Shown one piece after another: positions 23,130-31,766 of a DNA stretch of 64,000 nt. The position numbers were made by a program, and so were the translations under genes. The notes below the pieces were generated by a model. That model saw nothing but the letters and a program-made list of their open reading frames with translations. It searched no databases and had not been told where the DNA came from. The stretch comes from Terfezia claveryi (Eukaryota > Ascomycota > Pezizomycetes > Pezizales > Pezizaceae): positions 372,001 to 436,000 of the forward strand of contig WHUX01000023.1 of the NCBI GenBank assembly GCA_015179025.1. Direction: 5' to 3'. The stretch's first letter is position 1, and each line of letters begins with the position of its first letter.

Positions 23130-24278
23130 CTACAAAACATTGTCTTTGATCTTCGCAAGATCTTGTACCCTCTCCCTCTCCCGCTGCCATATCCTCATCC
23201 ATAGGGCGTTTTCCTTGCCTGCTTCAACCACTTTCTCTCTCTCCATCCTCACTTTCTCTCTCTCCATCCTCAACTCTTCCTCCAATGCAGTCTTCACCTT
23301 GTCGGCTTTTGCCTCGTCTGCTTGGAACCGCTCCTGCCAGATTCTCACCACCTCCTCCCGCCTCTCAACTTCACCTCGATGCTTCTCCTTCCACACGGCT
23401 CGCGCTTTCTCCGTCTCAGCTAATGCCTTCTCAGCCTTCTCCCGCCTCTCAACTTCTCCTCGATGCTTCTCCTCCGAAACTGCTCGCGCTTTCTCCGTCT
23501 CTGCTAATGCCTTCTCAGCCTTCTCCCGCCTCTCAACTTCTCCTCGATGCTTCTCCTCCCACACTGCTCGCGCTTTCTCCTTCTCTGCTAATGCCTTCTC
23601 AGCATCCTCCTGCCTCCCCCGTTCCTCATTGAGAGTCTTCTGTAATTCAGCCCACTGGAGAAGTAATTTCTCGGTGAATTCCTTTTTCGGCTGTGGGGAA
23701 ACCTTCTCCACAACCCAGGCAATTAAGGTCTGTACGATCCAGGTCCAGATTGGTTGAACTAGCATTGTCCAAATTCCGCATAATCCGTCTCCGGGACCTC
23801 TGGTAGAGTTAGGAGTGGACTCGGTCCTAGTATTGGACGGGGTAGATGTAGCGTCTCCCATGATGATTTCCGTGTTGGTAATTGGGGTGGTATCAGCGCT
23901 TGGAAGATCCTCCGACGTGTCTAGTAAAACGAGAGCGGGTGTGGGTGTGGGTGTAGGTGCAGGCTGAGAGGGTATGAAGGTGGTCGGCGGGACATGCTGA
24001 GACTGGGGCGGGCTGAAGGGAGCAAGAACATGTCGACGATCGCCATTACTGAATTGGGAAGCTGTACATATGCACCGAGGATGGTGATGCCGGGTTGTAG
24101 CTAGCCAAGGAGCAAAGGAATATGAATAATGAGGAGGTAGGGTCTCACACGTACAACCACTGTATGCATATCTATATACATTCAGCGCAAGAAGCTGTTG
24201 CAGGCCACAGATGTGTGTATTTAGGTTTGTTACGCCCATGATATCGTTGCGCCTTGGACGTAAAGATGGGATTTTCAA
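23130..24278 (-). CDS. Hypothetical coiled-coil protein with 28-residue repeats and a hydrophobic segment
   Basis: A 382-codon open frame. I do not recognise the family. The N-terminal 85 residues look poorly conserved and might hide an intron. A Pro/Thr-rich stretch follows (residues about 88-135). Met 140 (ATG at 23861) begins a Ser/Thr-rich segment and is an alternative start. A Trp-rich hydrophobic segment (WTMLVQPIWTWIVQTLIAWVV, split here as WTMLVQPIWTW plus IVQTLIAWVV) could be a membrane anchor or amphipathic helix. The remaining 190 residues are highly charged, with three near-identical 28-residue units (EKAEKALAETEKARAV, then KHRGEVERR) that predict a long coiled coil. The unit is 84 bp at the DNA level, so its number could change by slippage or recombination. 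The frame is intact between degraded transposons, which argues for a real gene. Confidence 0.6.
   Translation of the reverse strand: MKIPSLRPRRNDIMGVTNLNTHICGLQQLLALNVYRYAYSGCTCETLPPHYSYSFAPWLATTRHHHPRCICTASQFSNGDRRHVLAPFSPPQSQHVPPTTFIPSQPAPTPTPTPALVLLDTSEDLPSADTTPITNTEIIMGDATSTPSNTRTESTPNSTRGPGDGLCGIWTMLVQPIWTWIVQTLIAWVVEKVSPQPKKEFTEKLLLQWAELQKTLNEERGRQEDAEKALAEKEKARAVWEEKHRGEVERREKAEKALAETEKARAVSEEKHRGEVERREKAEKALAETEKARAVWKEKHRGEVERREEVVRIWQERFQADEAKADKVKTALEEELRMEREKVRMEREKVVEAGKENALWMRIWQRERERVQDLAKIKDNVL
23358..23609 (-). repeat. Three tandem 84-bp coding repeats
   Basis: Units start at 23358, 23442 and 23526 (plus-strand CCGCCTCTCAACTTC) and differ at only a few bases. They encode the 28-residue coiled-coil units. 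Exact phase-keeping (84 = 28 codons) implies selection for an open frame or recent duplication. Confidence 0.85.
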
Positions 24279-24823
24279 TTTTATTTATATATCCTTACAA
24301 AGCCAAAAGTCAGTCAATCACATGAAAGTTTAGCATATACGCTCAACGCTATGGAAGCTTGCTAATTTAGTGTTTGAACACCTCAACTTACGTGAGTCCT
24401 GGCATGTGAGCCACATGGCAAGACATGAAATCATTCCCAGGGAAGTATATATGTTCTGGCCGCTCGCGGGCGCCATATCTGAAAGTACATGTGACAACAC
24501 TACCAACTTACTCGATCTGGTCATAGATACATAGTTGACTGGATCCGTAAGGTTAAAACCTTCGGATTCACCACGACTTCTTCTCTTTCTCTTCTACACG
24601 AATATATCGATAGGATCAGACCTTCTAATATCTACTATCCCGGACTCCCCACAGGCCTTGGTGAGTTTGCTCAATCGGGTATCGGCAGCCCTAATGAGAT
24701 TTCCAATTGTTGCGCCGTACTGAAGAAGAATAAAACGATCACACCCAGATAAAACTCAACTCACTGTCCTGTGAGGAAATCTGTACAATGAATTCTATGA
24801 ACAAGCGATGATGATCAACTGCT
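24279..24823. other. Intergenic, nothing recognised
   Basis: No gene of support. Open frames are about 60 codons without motif. Confidence 0.5.
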
Positions 24824-25036
24824 ATGAAAAACGAGAACCTTAGGCTAAAGCAACGCAAGCAAAAGTCAGAAGCTCAACAAGAGCTGCGCATTCAGCGGGC
24901 AATTTTGGCATTTCAATAGGAAAAATACCCATCAATCCAGAAGACAGCAGAAGCCTTTGGACCAGCATATTCTACATTGCGCAGGCGCTTAAATGGTGGA
25001 CAATCGCATACAAAGCCACATGTGGCACTCGTATAA
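24824..25036 (+). pseudogene. Pogo-type transposase N-terminal (psq-like helix-turn-helix) fragment
   Basis: Reading from ATG at 24824 gives a basic, Gln-rich start (LRLKQRKQKSEAQQELRIQ). It continues with AILAF, a TAG stop at 24917 where CAG is expected, then KYPSIQKTAEAFGPAYSTLRRRLNGG and a stop at 25034. The pattern (repeated AI.AF, then S.Q..AEAFG and STLRRRL.GG) is the pipsqueak-type DNA-binding domain of pogo/DDE_1 transposases. No DDE catalytic domain follows. ARVDSLRDLTEGKL downstream might be a diverged continuation. Confidence 0.65.
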
Positions 25037-25699
25037 ATAATTATAGATATCAAATTCCTTATCGTGTTACACTCGGTCCTCGAGAGAAATCTTGACCCTA
25101 TATTATAAGCTTAAGAATTAAGCTTAAAACTTCAAGGGTACATGCTTACTCCACTCGCGAGAGTTGACAGCCTGCGAGACCTCACCGAAGGGAAATTGAC
25201 CTCGATCACCACCCTCTTATTGGGTTTAAAGCAACTGAATGCCCGATTTTCGGAAGTAGCCTATGCTACACAATGGCTGATAATTTGGATGGCCAGGAGT
25301 GATATTTCTTTCGAACGGCACCATATTTGGATGCCGTATCCTCCATGAAGACTAATCTACACCAGATCTATTGTAGTTATTCTCTATTCACGATATATGA
25401 TCTGCTCAGGCCTAATTGAGTGTTATTTTCTGTAATTTACCTGCACCGTGACTAACAAGTATTTGATATATACGATAGTTTCTCTTGGTGACGCAGCCAA
25501 ACCAAAACAACGAAAGATGAGCCTAGTGGAAGAAAAAAATGCAAAGATAGTAAGATGCTGCACCAGAACCAATTATTATCCAGGCAAAATGGGCACTCAA
25601 CGGTGATATAACGTAGTCGACGAGCCTGCCTGGGAAGCGAGCGCACTAAGCCTATATGAGCTCTAACCAGGCCAGAATACCAGTAATAGATCTTACCAG

Positions 25700-25840
25700 G
25701 GGAACCACACACTAGGCAATACAACGTTGAAGCAGGCGCGCGAAGACTTGAGATATCGAGAGAAAAGGATCCAAGCTGCTATAAAGGCTTATGAGAAAAC
25801 AAATATAAATGTGAGTTGTAAGAGAAACTGTACGTAAGTA
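25700..25840 (+). pseudogene. Possible second pogo-like helix-turn-helix fragment
   Basis: The frame ending at the MITE insertion reads ARED, LRYREKRIQAAIKAYEKTN and NVSCKRNC. RIQAAIKAYEK resembles the first helix of the helix-turn-helix in fungal DDE_1 transposases. The TA-flanked MITE at 25841 interrupts it, and sequence right of the MITE can be read as LEAARTAMSRTT in one frame, but this join is uncertain. Short and weak. Confidence 0.35.
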
Positions 25841-26287
25841 CAGTTAGTGGACATAAGTCTTGGTAAAACCCCAAAACACACCAAAAGTGCCCTTCGTAGA
25901 CACCTGCATAATCACACTCACCACCTTGTGAATATACGAGAGGATTTTTGGATAGAGTTTGAGCTTGATATGAAGTTTCCAAATCCAGGTTTATAGGCCT
26001 ATAGAAGTTCTTCAGCTACCCTGGTGATTTTTTGAAGTCCTCGCAAACTGAAAAGTTGTGAGAACGCGCTATTCCCCATACAATTTAGCGCTATTTCTCC
26101 GATTTTGGCAGACTGCTGTGACTGTCCAAGACGTTTAACCAGGCTGTAAAAATCAGAGGAAAGGCCATGTGCTTTTCTCTTAAATCTACAATTTTTTTTA
26201 TGTAATGATTTGCCGGGCTCAGTTTTTAATACTTTTCATACGACAGCCGCTTTTGGTGTGTTTTGGTGTTTTACCAAGACCTCTCTG
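25841..26287. mobile_element. Tc1/mariner-type MITE, 447 bp, TA-flanked
   Basis: Left end CAGTTAGTGGACATAAG continues into GTCTTGGTAAAAC (25857 on). The right end, read in reverse, is CAGAGAG then GTCTTGGTAAAAC. About 32 bp inside each end match with two or three differences (25857-25888 against 26249-26280). The right tip lacks several bases relative to the left. Both ends are flanked by TA (25839-25840 and 26288-26289). The left tip resembles Tc1-like termini. No transposase is inside, so this is a non-autonomous element. Confidence 0.75.
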
Positions 26288-26384
26288 TACCTAGAAGCCG
26301 CTCGTACAGCGATGTCGCGGACAACTCAAGTTGACAATTTCAGGCTTAGTGCACCTTATCGGCTCGCTTCCCGGGTACCGTAGT

Positions 26385-26886
26385 ACAGTTTTTGGCCTAG
26401 CTATGATCCATGGCGGTGCTATCAACACCCCTGCCATGACACATATCCCGAGATACTACGCTGGCCAGACTTCCTCTACAGACCGGATAAATTGTTTCCT
26501 GACACTCTTGAATATTCTCTACAATATGCGCGTACTAGCTAGTTGAGTAACTCATGTGAAGCCATCATATGCACCAATCCACCTCGAAAAGGCTGTAATT
26601 GCCCCCCCCTTCTCAGTATGACCCGTCCACCGCAGATATCATGAACTAACAACCCTACATAGTGCCAGCACCTTAACTTAGTATATATATTTATGTTAGA
26701 ATACAATATATAGGCATAGAGCTATATAGGACGTTACTATTGTTCGGTACCGATCATGCATAATTCAGCCATTTTGAGCTTTTGGACTATAACAGCCAGT
26801 TGTTCAGTATTTTGATCCTCCTCGGCCTTTTATATCTTCTACAGCCTCTTTACCTATCTACCTTATACAGCTCCTATATCCTCTAT
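26385..26886 (+). repeat. Left arm of a large inverted repeat
   Basis: About 500 bp that recur as the reverse complement at 27685-28198, roughly 98% identical by eye, with one 9-bp gap and mostly transitions. Within the arm, TA followed by ATTGCCCCCCCC and TTCTCAGTATGACC (26595-26624) looks like a transposon end pointing toward the centre. The frame around 26800-26870 contains YLLQPL, reminiscent of the LLQPLD motif of DDE_1 (pogo) transposases, but too degraded to call. Confidence 0.85.
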
Positions 26887-27684
26887 ACCGTGTGCATCTT
26901 ATTATCCTGTAGATCCAATAACTTGGGTCTATTCACTATTGATCAGACAACTGAGCAACCTGGCTACAGGAATAGTATGTATCGCTCAATAAGCCAACGG
27001 CAGATATGAGGTCAATAAAGGTTACTTCACCTAAAACGGTCCGTAGATATTGAAATCACTAGAGATATGAGATAGAGTATGCAAATGATAGATTGAGCTC
27101 TATATCCTATAGCAGAAATAAGATATTGTGGCAGTTTAGTATGACCTAAGCTCAGTATACAGCTATATATAAGAAATGAGCCAGACCATAGGGGCATGTA
27201 CTGGACAGCCCCGAATTAGTCTCGTGCCCCTGAAGGCCTTCCAGGAGCCGTATACACATGAAAATCCATATATATAGCCGGTGCACCATTTGGCTAGGCC
27301 AGCTAGGTAGTCATGAGCCGTGATTAGGATCTCGTACAAACTGCTATATAAGGCAGATGAGGTTATTGTAATACTATATATAGAGACCTTCGGATTGCAA
27401 TAAAATAGAAAGAGGCCTCTAGATAGCAATAAAAGCCACAAAGTGCAATAGATGGAGGCTTCTAGAGTGGATCCGGAGGTATAGGCTGTAGACTTCCAAT
27501 ACCCTACCTCAGCATCAAACAACCCCCCCCCTTCAGTATATACTAGAGCTGAGGATATAAATAGGTATTGACAATGTTAAAAAATCTTTAAGAAACCTTA
27601 TGCACATATATATATGTACATGAGGAAAAATATAGGGCAAAAATATCATTGAGCAGGCCTGGTGTATAGAATATAGTGTGCAGG
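26887..27684. other. Spacer of the large inverted repeat
   Basis: About 800 bp of unique sequence between the arms. Another C-rich end-like motif (CCCCCCCC then TTCAGTATATAC, 27523-27543) suggests nested copies of the same transposon family. The 119-codon minus-strand frame at 27163-27522 has no recognisable domain. Confidence 0.5.
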
Positions 27685-28198
27685 CATAGAGGATATAGGA
27701 ATCATGTAAGGTAGATAGGTAAAGAGGCTGCAGAAGATAGAAAAGGCCGAGGAAGATCAAAATACTGAACAACTGGCTGTTATGGTCCAAAAGCTCAAAA
27801 TGGCTGAATTATGCATGATCGGTACCGAACAATAGTAACGTCCTATATAGCTCTATGCCTATATATTGTATCCTAACATAAATATATATGCTAAGTTAAG
27901 GTGCTGGCACTATGTAGGGTTGTTAGTTCATGATATCTGCGGTGGACGGGTCATACTGAGAAGGGGGGGGGCAATTACAGCCTTTTCGAGGTGGATTGGT
28001 GCATATGATGGCTTCACATGAGTTACTCAACTAGCTAGTATGCGCATATTGTAGAGCATATTCAAGAGTGTCAGGAAACAATTTATCCGGTCTGTAGAGG
28101 AAGTCTGGCCAGCGTAGTATCTCGGGATATGTGTCATGGCAGGGGTGTTGACATGGATCATAGCACCGCCATGGATCATAGCTAGGCCAAAAACTGTA
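27685..28198 (-). repeat. Right arm of a large inverted repeat
   Basis: Reverse complement of 26385-26886. It carries an extra GATCCATGT relative to the left arm. The transposon-end-like motif occurs here at about 27952-27975, followed by TA, so the two inward ends would define a 1,379-bp TA-flanked unit (26597-27975) within a still longer palindrome. Confidence 0.85.
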
Positions 28199-28209
28199 AT
28201 TGGCAATTA

Positions 28210-28412
28210 ACGCCCCCCTTCTCACATAACGCCTCCCTATATTTAGAGGCTCTATGCCGTATGTACGGAGTACTATTCTACATATATCTTAAGTACATAT
28301 GCAACGAGTTATCATCTTGTCCTGAAAAATCAAGCTTTCATCTGTGCACTGACACCTAGCGCACCGAAGAACTCTAAATATAGGGGGGGCCGTTATGTGA
28401 GAAGGGGAGCGT
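28210..28412. mobile_element. 203-bp MITE with ~38-bp terminal inverted repeats, TA-flanked
   Basis: Left end ACGCCCCCCTTCTCACATAA; right end read in reverse ACGCTCCCCTTCTCACATAA. Matching continues to the shared CTATATTTAGAG near 28246 and 28374 with small gaps. TA lies directly outside each end (28208-28209, 28413-28414). The C-rich tip resembles the end motif inside the large inverted repeat, so the two may belong to one pogo/Tc1-like superfamily. Confidence 0.78.
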
Positions 28413-29180
28413 TACTACGGTACGTAGTCTCATGCCAAGATCGCTACTGCTAAGATGTTCTAACGAACGCCGGCAGGCATGTTATTCCCCGACTCTGGTG
28501 AATTTACGTAATGGACCCTATGGGTATTTTCCCCACAGTTCCGGCACCAATTCTGATTTCGGACAAAGCTGATAACTGCTGTCTGTAGTCTGGTTTGCGA
28601 GCTGCACAGGAGGGTGTTGGCCAAGCAGACTAGCGAGCCGATACCGTACCTCGGCATCGATCCCGCGATCGGAAGACATCCCCCCGCTACCTACCTATTA
28701 CGGTAGTCTCGATCCCATCTCGCGATTTGAAACCCCGATGACCCGTGACTCAATGTACGGAGTATTGCGCACGTGCATTAGTTGGCTTAACGTCGCAGAC
28801 ATATCAATTGTTGAAAAATTATTAGAAAGCTTGGCAGACAACACTAGCCGCGGATTGCAACTCCTTTCCAAAGATTTTAACAAAATTTCTATACTGTGTT
28901 GGCAATCGATCAGGTGTGGGGAGTTACGAGGTCACGAACCACAAAAATATTAACCTGGGTACGAGGCTAGCCTATAGTGACATGTCGGAAACTCCTGTAA
29001 CTGAGTTTAGCATTTTACATCCCTCTTATACATTAGTCTGGTTGCACGACCCTCCTCCTGTGGAGGCTTATACATAGTCTGGTTGGCAACTTATACATAT
29101 GATATATTTTCCATAGCTTGACATATTGTAACGCTAATATTAATATAAATTAAAAGCATAAAAAAGGGGCAAAAAGATAT
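28413..29180. other. Intergenic, dispersed motif copies only
   Basis: TAGTCTCATGCCAAGA (28425-28440) matches one arm of the palindrome at 39621. Two copies of the TAGTCTGGTTG motif lie at 29034 and 29075. No gene is supported. Confidence 0.5.
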
Positions 29181-29277
29181 GGCTCCATCCGTGGTTCGAA
29201 CACGGGACCTCTCGCAGACAAGCTGAGTACTCAGGGTGTTACCCTAAGCGAGAATCATACCACTAGACCAACGGAGC
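29181..29277 (-). tRNA. tRNA-Pro (anticodon AGG) with 25-nt intron
   Basis: On the minus strand the acceptor stem GCTCCGT pairs with ATGGAGC (one G-T pair), with discriminator C. The D-arm region has GGTCTAGTGGTATGA, as in eukaryotic tRNA-Pro. Anticodon stem CTCGC/GCGAG encloses the loop TTAGGG-T, anticodon AGG at 29245-29243. A 25-nt intron (29241-29217) follows the base after the anticodon, the canonical position 37/38. The T-arm is CCGTG-TTCGAAC-CACGG. All stems pair, so the gene looks functional. Confidence 0.95.
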
Positions 29278-29897
29278 GATCACATGATGATCGGCATCAC
29301 AGAGTGTATATGAATGCATACCCACTGTATTACTAAGGAATGTGTTCACGAGCGCTATGTGGGTCCGCATAGAAACATTCCAGCTGGTAAGGGGGTTTTA
29401 ATTGTCCTATATTGTTCATTCTCTACCAGAATTTTATAGGCTTTCTGTAGAACTTATAATCCTATGCATTATTTTCTGTGTATATGCGGCTATCCACCTA
29501 TTTGCAAACTCCAGTCCTCTAGGTATCTCGGATAGAGCTATACAGATACGGGTGTATTCGTCCCAATAGAATGTATTACGCACCTATTAACCACCCCTAG
29601 ACTGGGCAAGTAGGGGACCATAGCTGACTTCGTCCTAACACTTTCACCACACACGTGTTCACGGGCTGCGCTACTTGTAGCTATTCTCGTGACAAACTTG
29701 TAAGTATATTTTTGAGCTTTAACAAGCAGATAAGTATTTTTACTAGCCATGCGTACAGATATATGCTTGAAGTTAACAAAGGATTGACACATAAAATAAA
29801 ACAAATGACCCAAGGATACAGAGCCAAATATCACTTCAACAGCTTTAACTCACTCTTATTAACTTCCGATAGTATCCATCACTCCCCGTATCACCCC
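29278..29897. other. Spacer between tRNA-Pro and hydrolase gene
   Basis: No gene is supported. A 98-codon minus-strand frame (29538-29834) has no motif and is opposed by an equally open plus-strand frame. Confidence 0.5.
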
Positions 29898-30801
29898 CTA
29901 ATAAGGCAACTTGTCCTCGCCTGGGAAAATTGTTCCATTGATGTGTGCAGCATAGTGTCCCCTAACGAGATTGCTGAAGGGAGTCATATACTTGTCAAAA
30001 TATGGGAAAAGCTCCTCGGCACCTGGTTTGTTGCGCCAGTCCCTCATCAATTCAAGAGTGATGGCAAAGAGGCCCATAGTCTGGACACCAGCCGCGCGCA
30101 TGCGGTTATTGGCGTCATCAGCAAGCTTCTGGTCCATGGTACCAGATGCTTCAGTGTTGGCGTAAACTTCGTAGCCTTCCTCGACGAGGGATAGGGCGAG
30201 AAATGCAGTGCACACGTCGGTCACAATACCTCCTAGGATGACTTGGGTTCGTCCCGTAGCAGCAACGGCGGCCCGGAAATCTTTGTTGTCCCAGGCATTG
30301 ACTTCACCATTTCGACGGATGAAGGAGGCCTTAGGGTGTTGAGCGACGATCTCAGCAGGAAGTGGTCCGTTGGGGCCTGAAATTATGAGTCAGCTCTTTC
30401 CAATTGTCAGTTTCCTGATTTTATTACGGTCTGGGTGTACCAGTTTCTGCGGAGGTGGTGAGCACAACAGGCAAGTCAAATACTGTTGCAATGGCACTGT
30501 GAGCCAAGATGTTCTGTCTGAACACATCGGGGTGCTGGTCGCGAACGAGGTGCATGAGGCCAATCTGGTGGTCGACGATCAAGAGTACAGCCTTATCTTT
30601 GTCGAGGCGATTGTATTTGAACCCTATGGATAGGTTGTAAAGTTAGCGAAAACTGCCATGTTTTGTGCCGATTTAAAGTCTAAAATTTTGTTTCTTCATA
30701 ACAAGACACGATGTATGCGTACCTGAGGGTTTGAGCTTAGACTCAGTAGCCATTGCCACCGAAACGGCCACGGTAAAGACAGCGGCGAGATTGAACTTCA
30801 T
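29898..30801 (-). CDS. Isochorismatase-fold cysteine hydrolase with signal peptide (YcaC-like)
   Basis: Three minus-strand exons, 30801-30723, 30623-30441 and 30376-29898, with introns of 99 and 64 bp, give 246 residues. The N-terminus (MKFNLAAVFTVAVSVAMA) is a clear secretory signal with likely cleavage after Ala18. The rest is an isochorismatase-like hydrolase: LLIVDHQIGLMHLVRD (catalytic Asp44), NAWDNKDF, and GGIVTDVCTAFLALS (nucleophile Cys143). Family members hydrolyse amides or related bonds, and YcaC-like proteins have no settled substrate. Most are cytosolic, so the signal peptide is notable. The frame is intact. Start and splice sites all fit consensus. Confidence 0.88.
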
Positions 30802-31428
30802 CTTGTCGTAAGTAGTTTATTAGTAGTTTTTGCAGAGAACTTGAAGGTAAGAGAGTCGCTGAAGTGTGAAAACCCAATAACTGAGCCCGTTGCAGGCGTA
30901 CTATTGAACAAGTTGGCTGCTGTTCTGATCTATGGGATGCTCTGAGGGGCCCTTTATTTAAACAACCTGACGGCGAACATGGCAATAACCGGCATGTATT
31001 ACAAATCGGTTAGTTTTTGAATTCATTAGCAGAGAACGTATGACTGCAGTTGAACTTTTCAGGAAGTTGAATGGTGGAGATAACGGTTCAAGTCCCGTGA
31101 CACATCCGGGGGCTTCCGTGGTTAGTGTATGCTATATTTCCGTGAGCCTCCGTTTCCGCATGCAGCTGCAGGGACGCCCAATTCTGTGTACCATTGTAAC
31201 GTATTTGACCAATTATAATTCGATTACCAACGTTGGCATAAACAAGGGGGGCCGGGTAGCAAATGAATGGGTTATGACAAATACTCAGGTCAACTTACCA
31301 TATCTTGACATAAGCTTCACCTACCGTAGTAACAACTTGATCAGGCTTGAGATCTTAGAAGACATTATTGAGGCCAACTGCGCCTATGATGACTGTTTGC
31401 AGCCAACAAACTATCATATAACTGGAGT
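30802..31428. other. Spacer and target site of the Gypsy element
   Basis: A 133-codon plus-strand frame (31040-31441) runs into the 5' LTR, and its last residues are LTR-encoded. It has no recognisable family and may be chance. GAGT at 31425-31428 is the left target duplication of the Gypsy element. Confidence 0.45.
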
Positions 31429-31729
31429 TGTTACGAGCTGATATTTGCCCGATAAGGAGGCCAGTGGATCGGGTGTATTTTAGCTTTCCGAGTTGTTTGC
31501 ATTAGATAGATAACGTTACTAGCTTAGTTTAGTCAGTGTCAGGCTACGAGGAGGTTATAAAGGCCCCTCCTGGCTGGTAGAATAAGAATCAAGTCTCGCA
31601 CGCTCACTGAGACGAAGAAAAAGAGTCACACTGAACTGAACTGAACGGAACACAATCCACACACGCCATCAAGCTATTATCAAGCCAAAGAGCCCTGGTC
31701 ATCGTGAGGGTTTCTTTTGTCGCTTAACA
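31429..31729 (+). repeat. 5' LTR of Ty3/Gypsy element
   Basis: 301 bp with TGTTACG…TTAACA termini and TATAAAGG at about 31556. It differs from the 3' LTR (38039-38339) at three positions, each A here and G there. The 4-bp target duplication GAGT lies outside both LTRs. The internal region starts with CTGGAGCCAAAGG, a plausible primer-binding site one base from the LTR. Confidence 0.95.
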
Positions 31730-31766
31730 CTGGAGCCAAAGGCGAGGCGGCGGCACAATAACAACA

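Noticed and set aside
31075..31110. tRNA-like T-arm (GGTTCAAGTCCCGT)
   Set aside because: The T-stem does not pair over five bases with a seven-base loop, and no acceptor, D or anticodon stem can be built around it.
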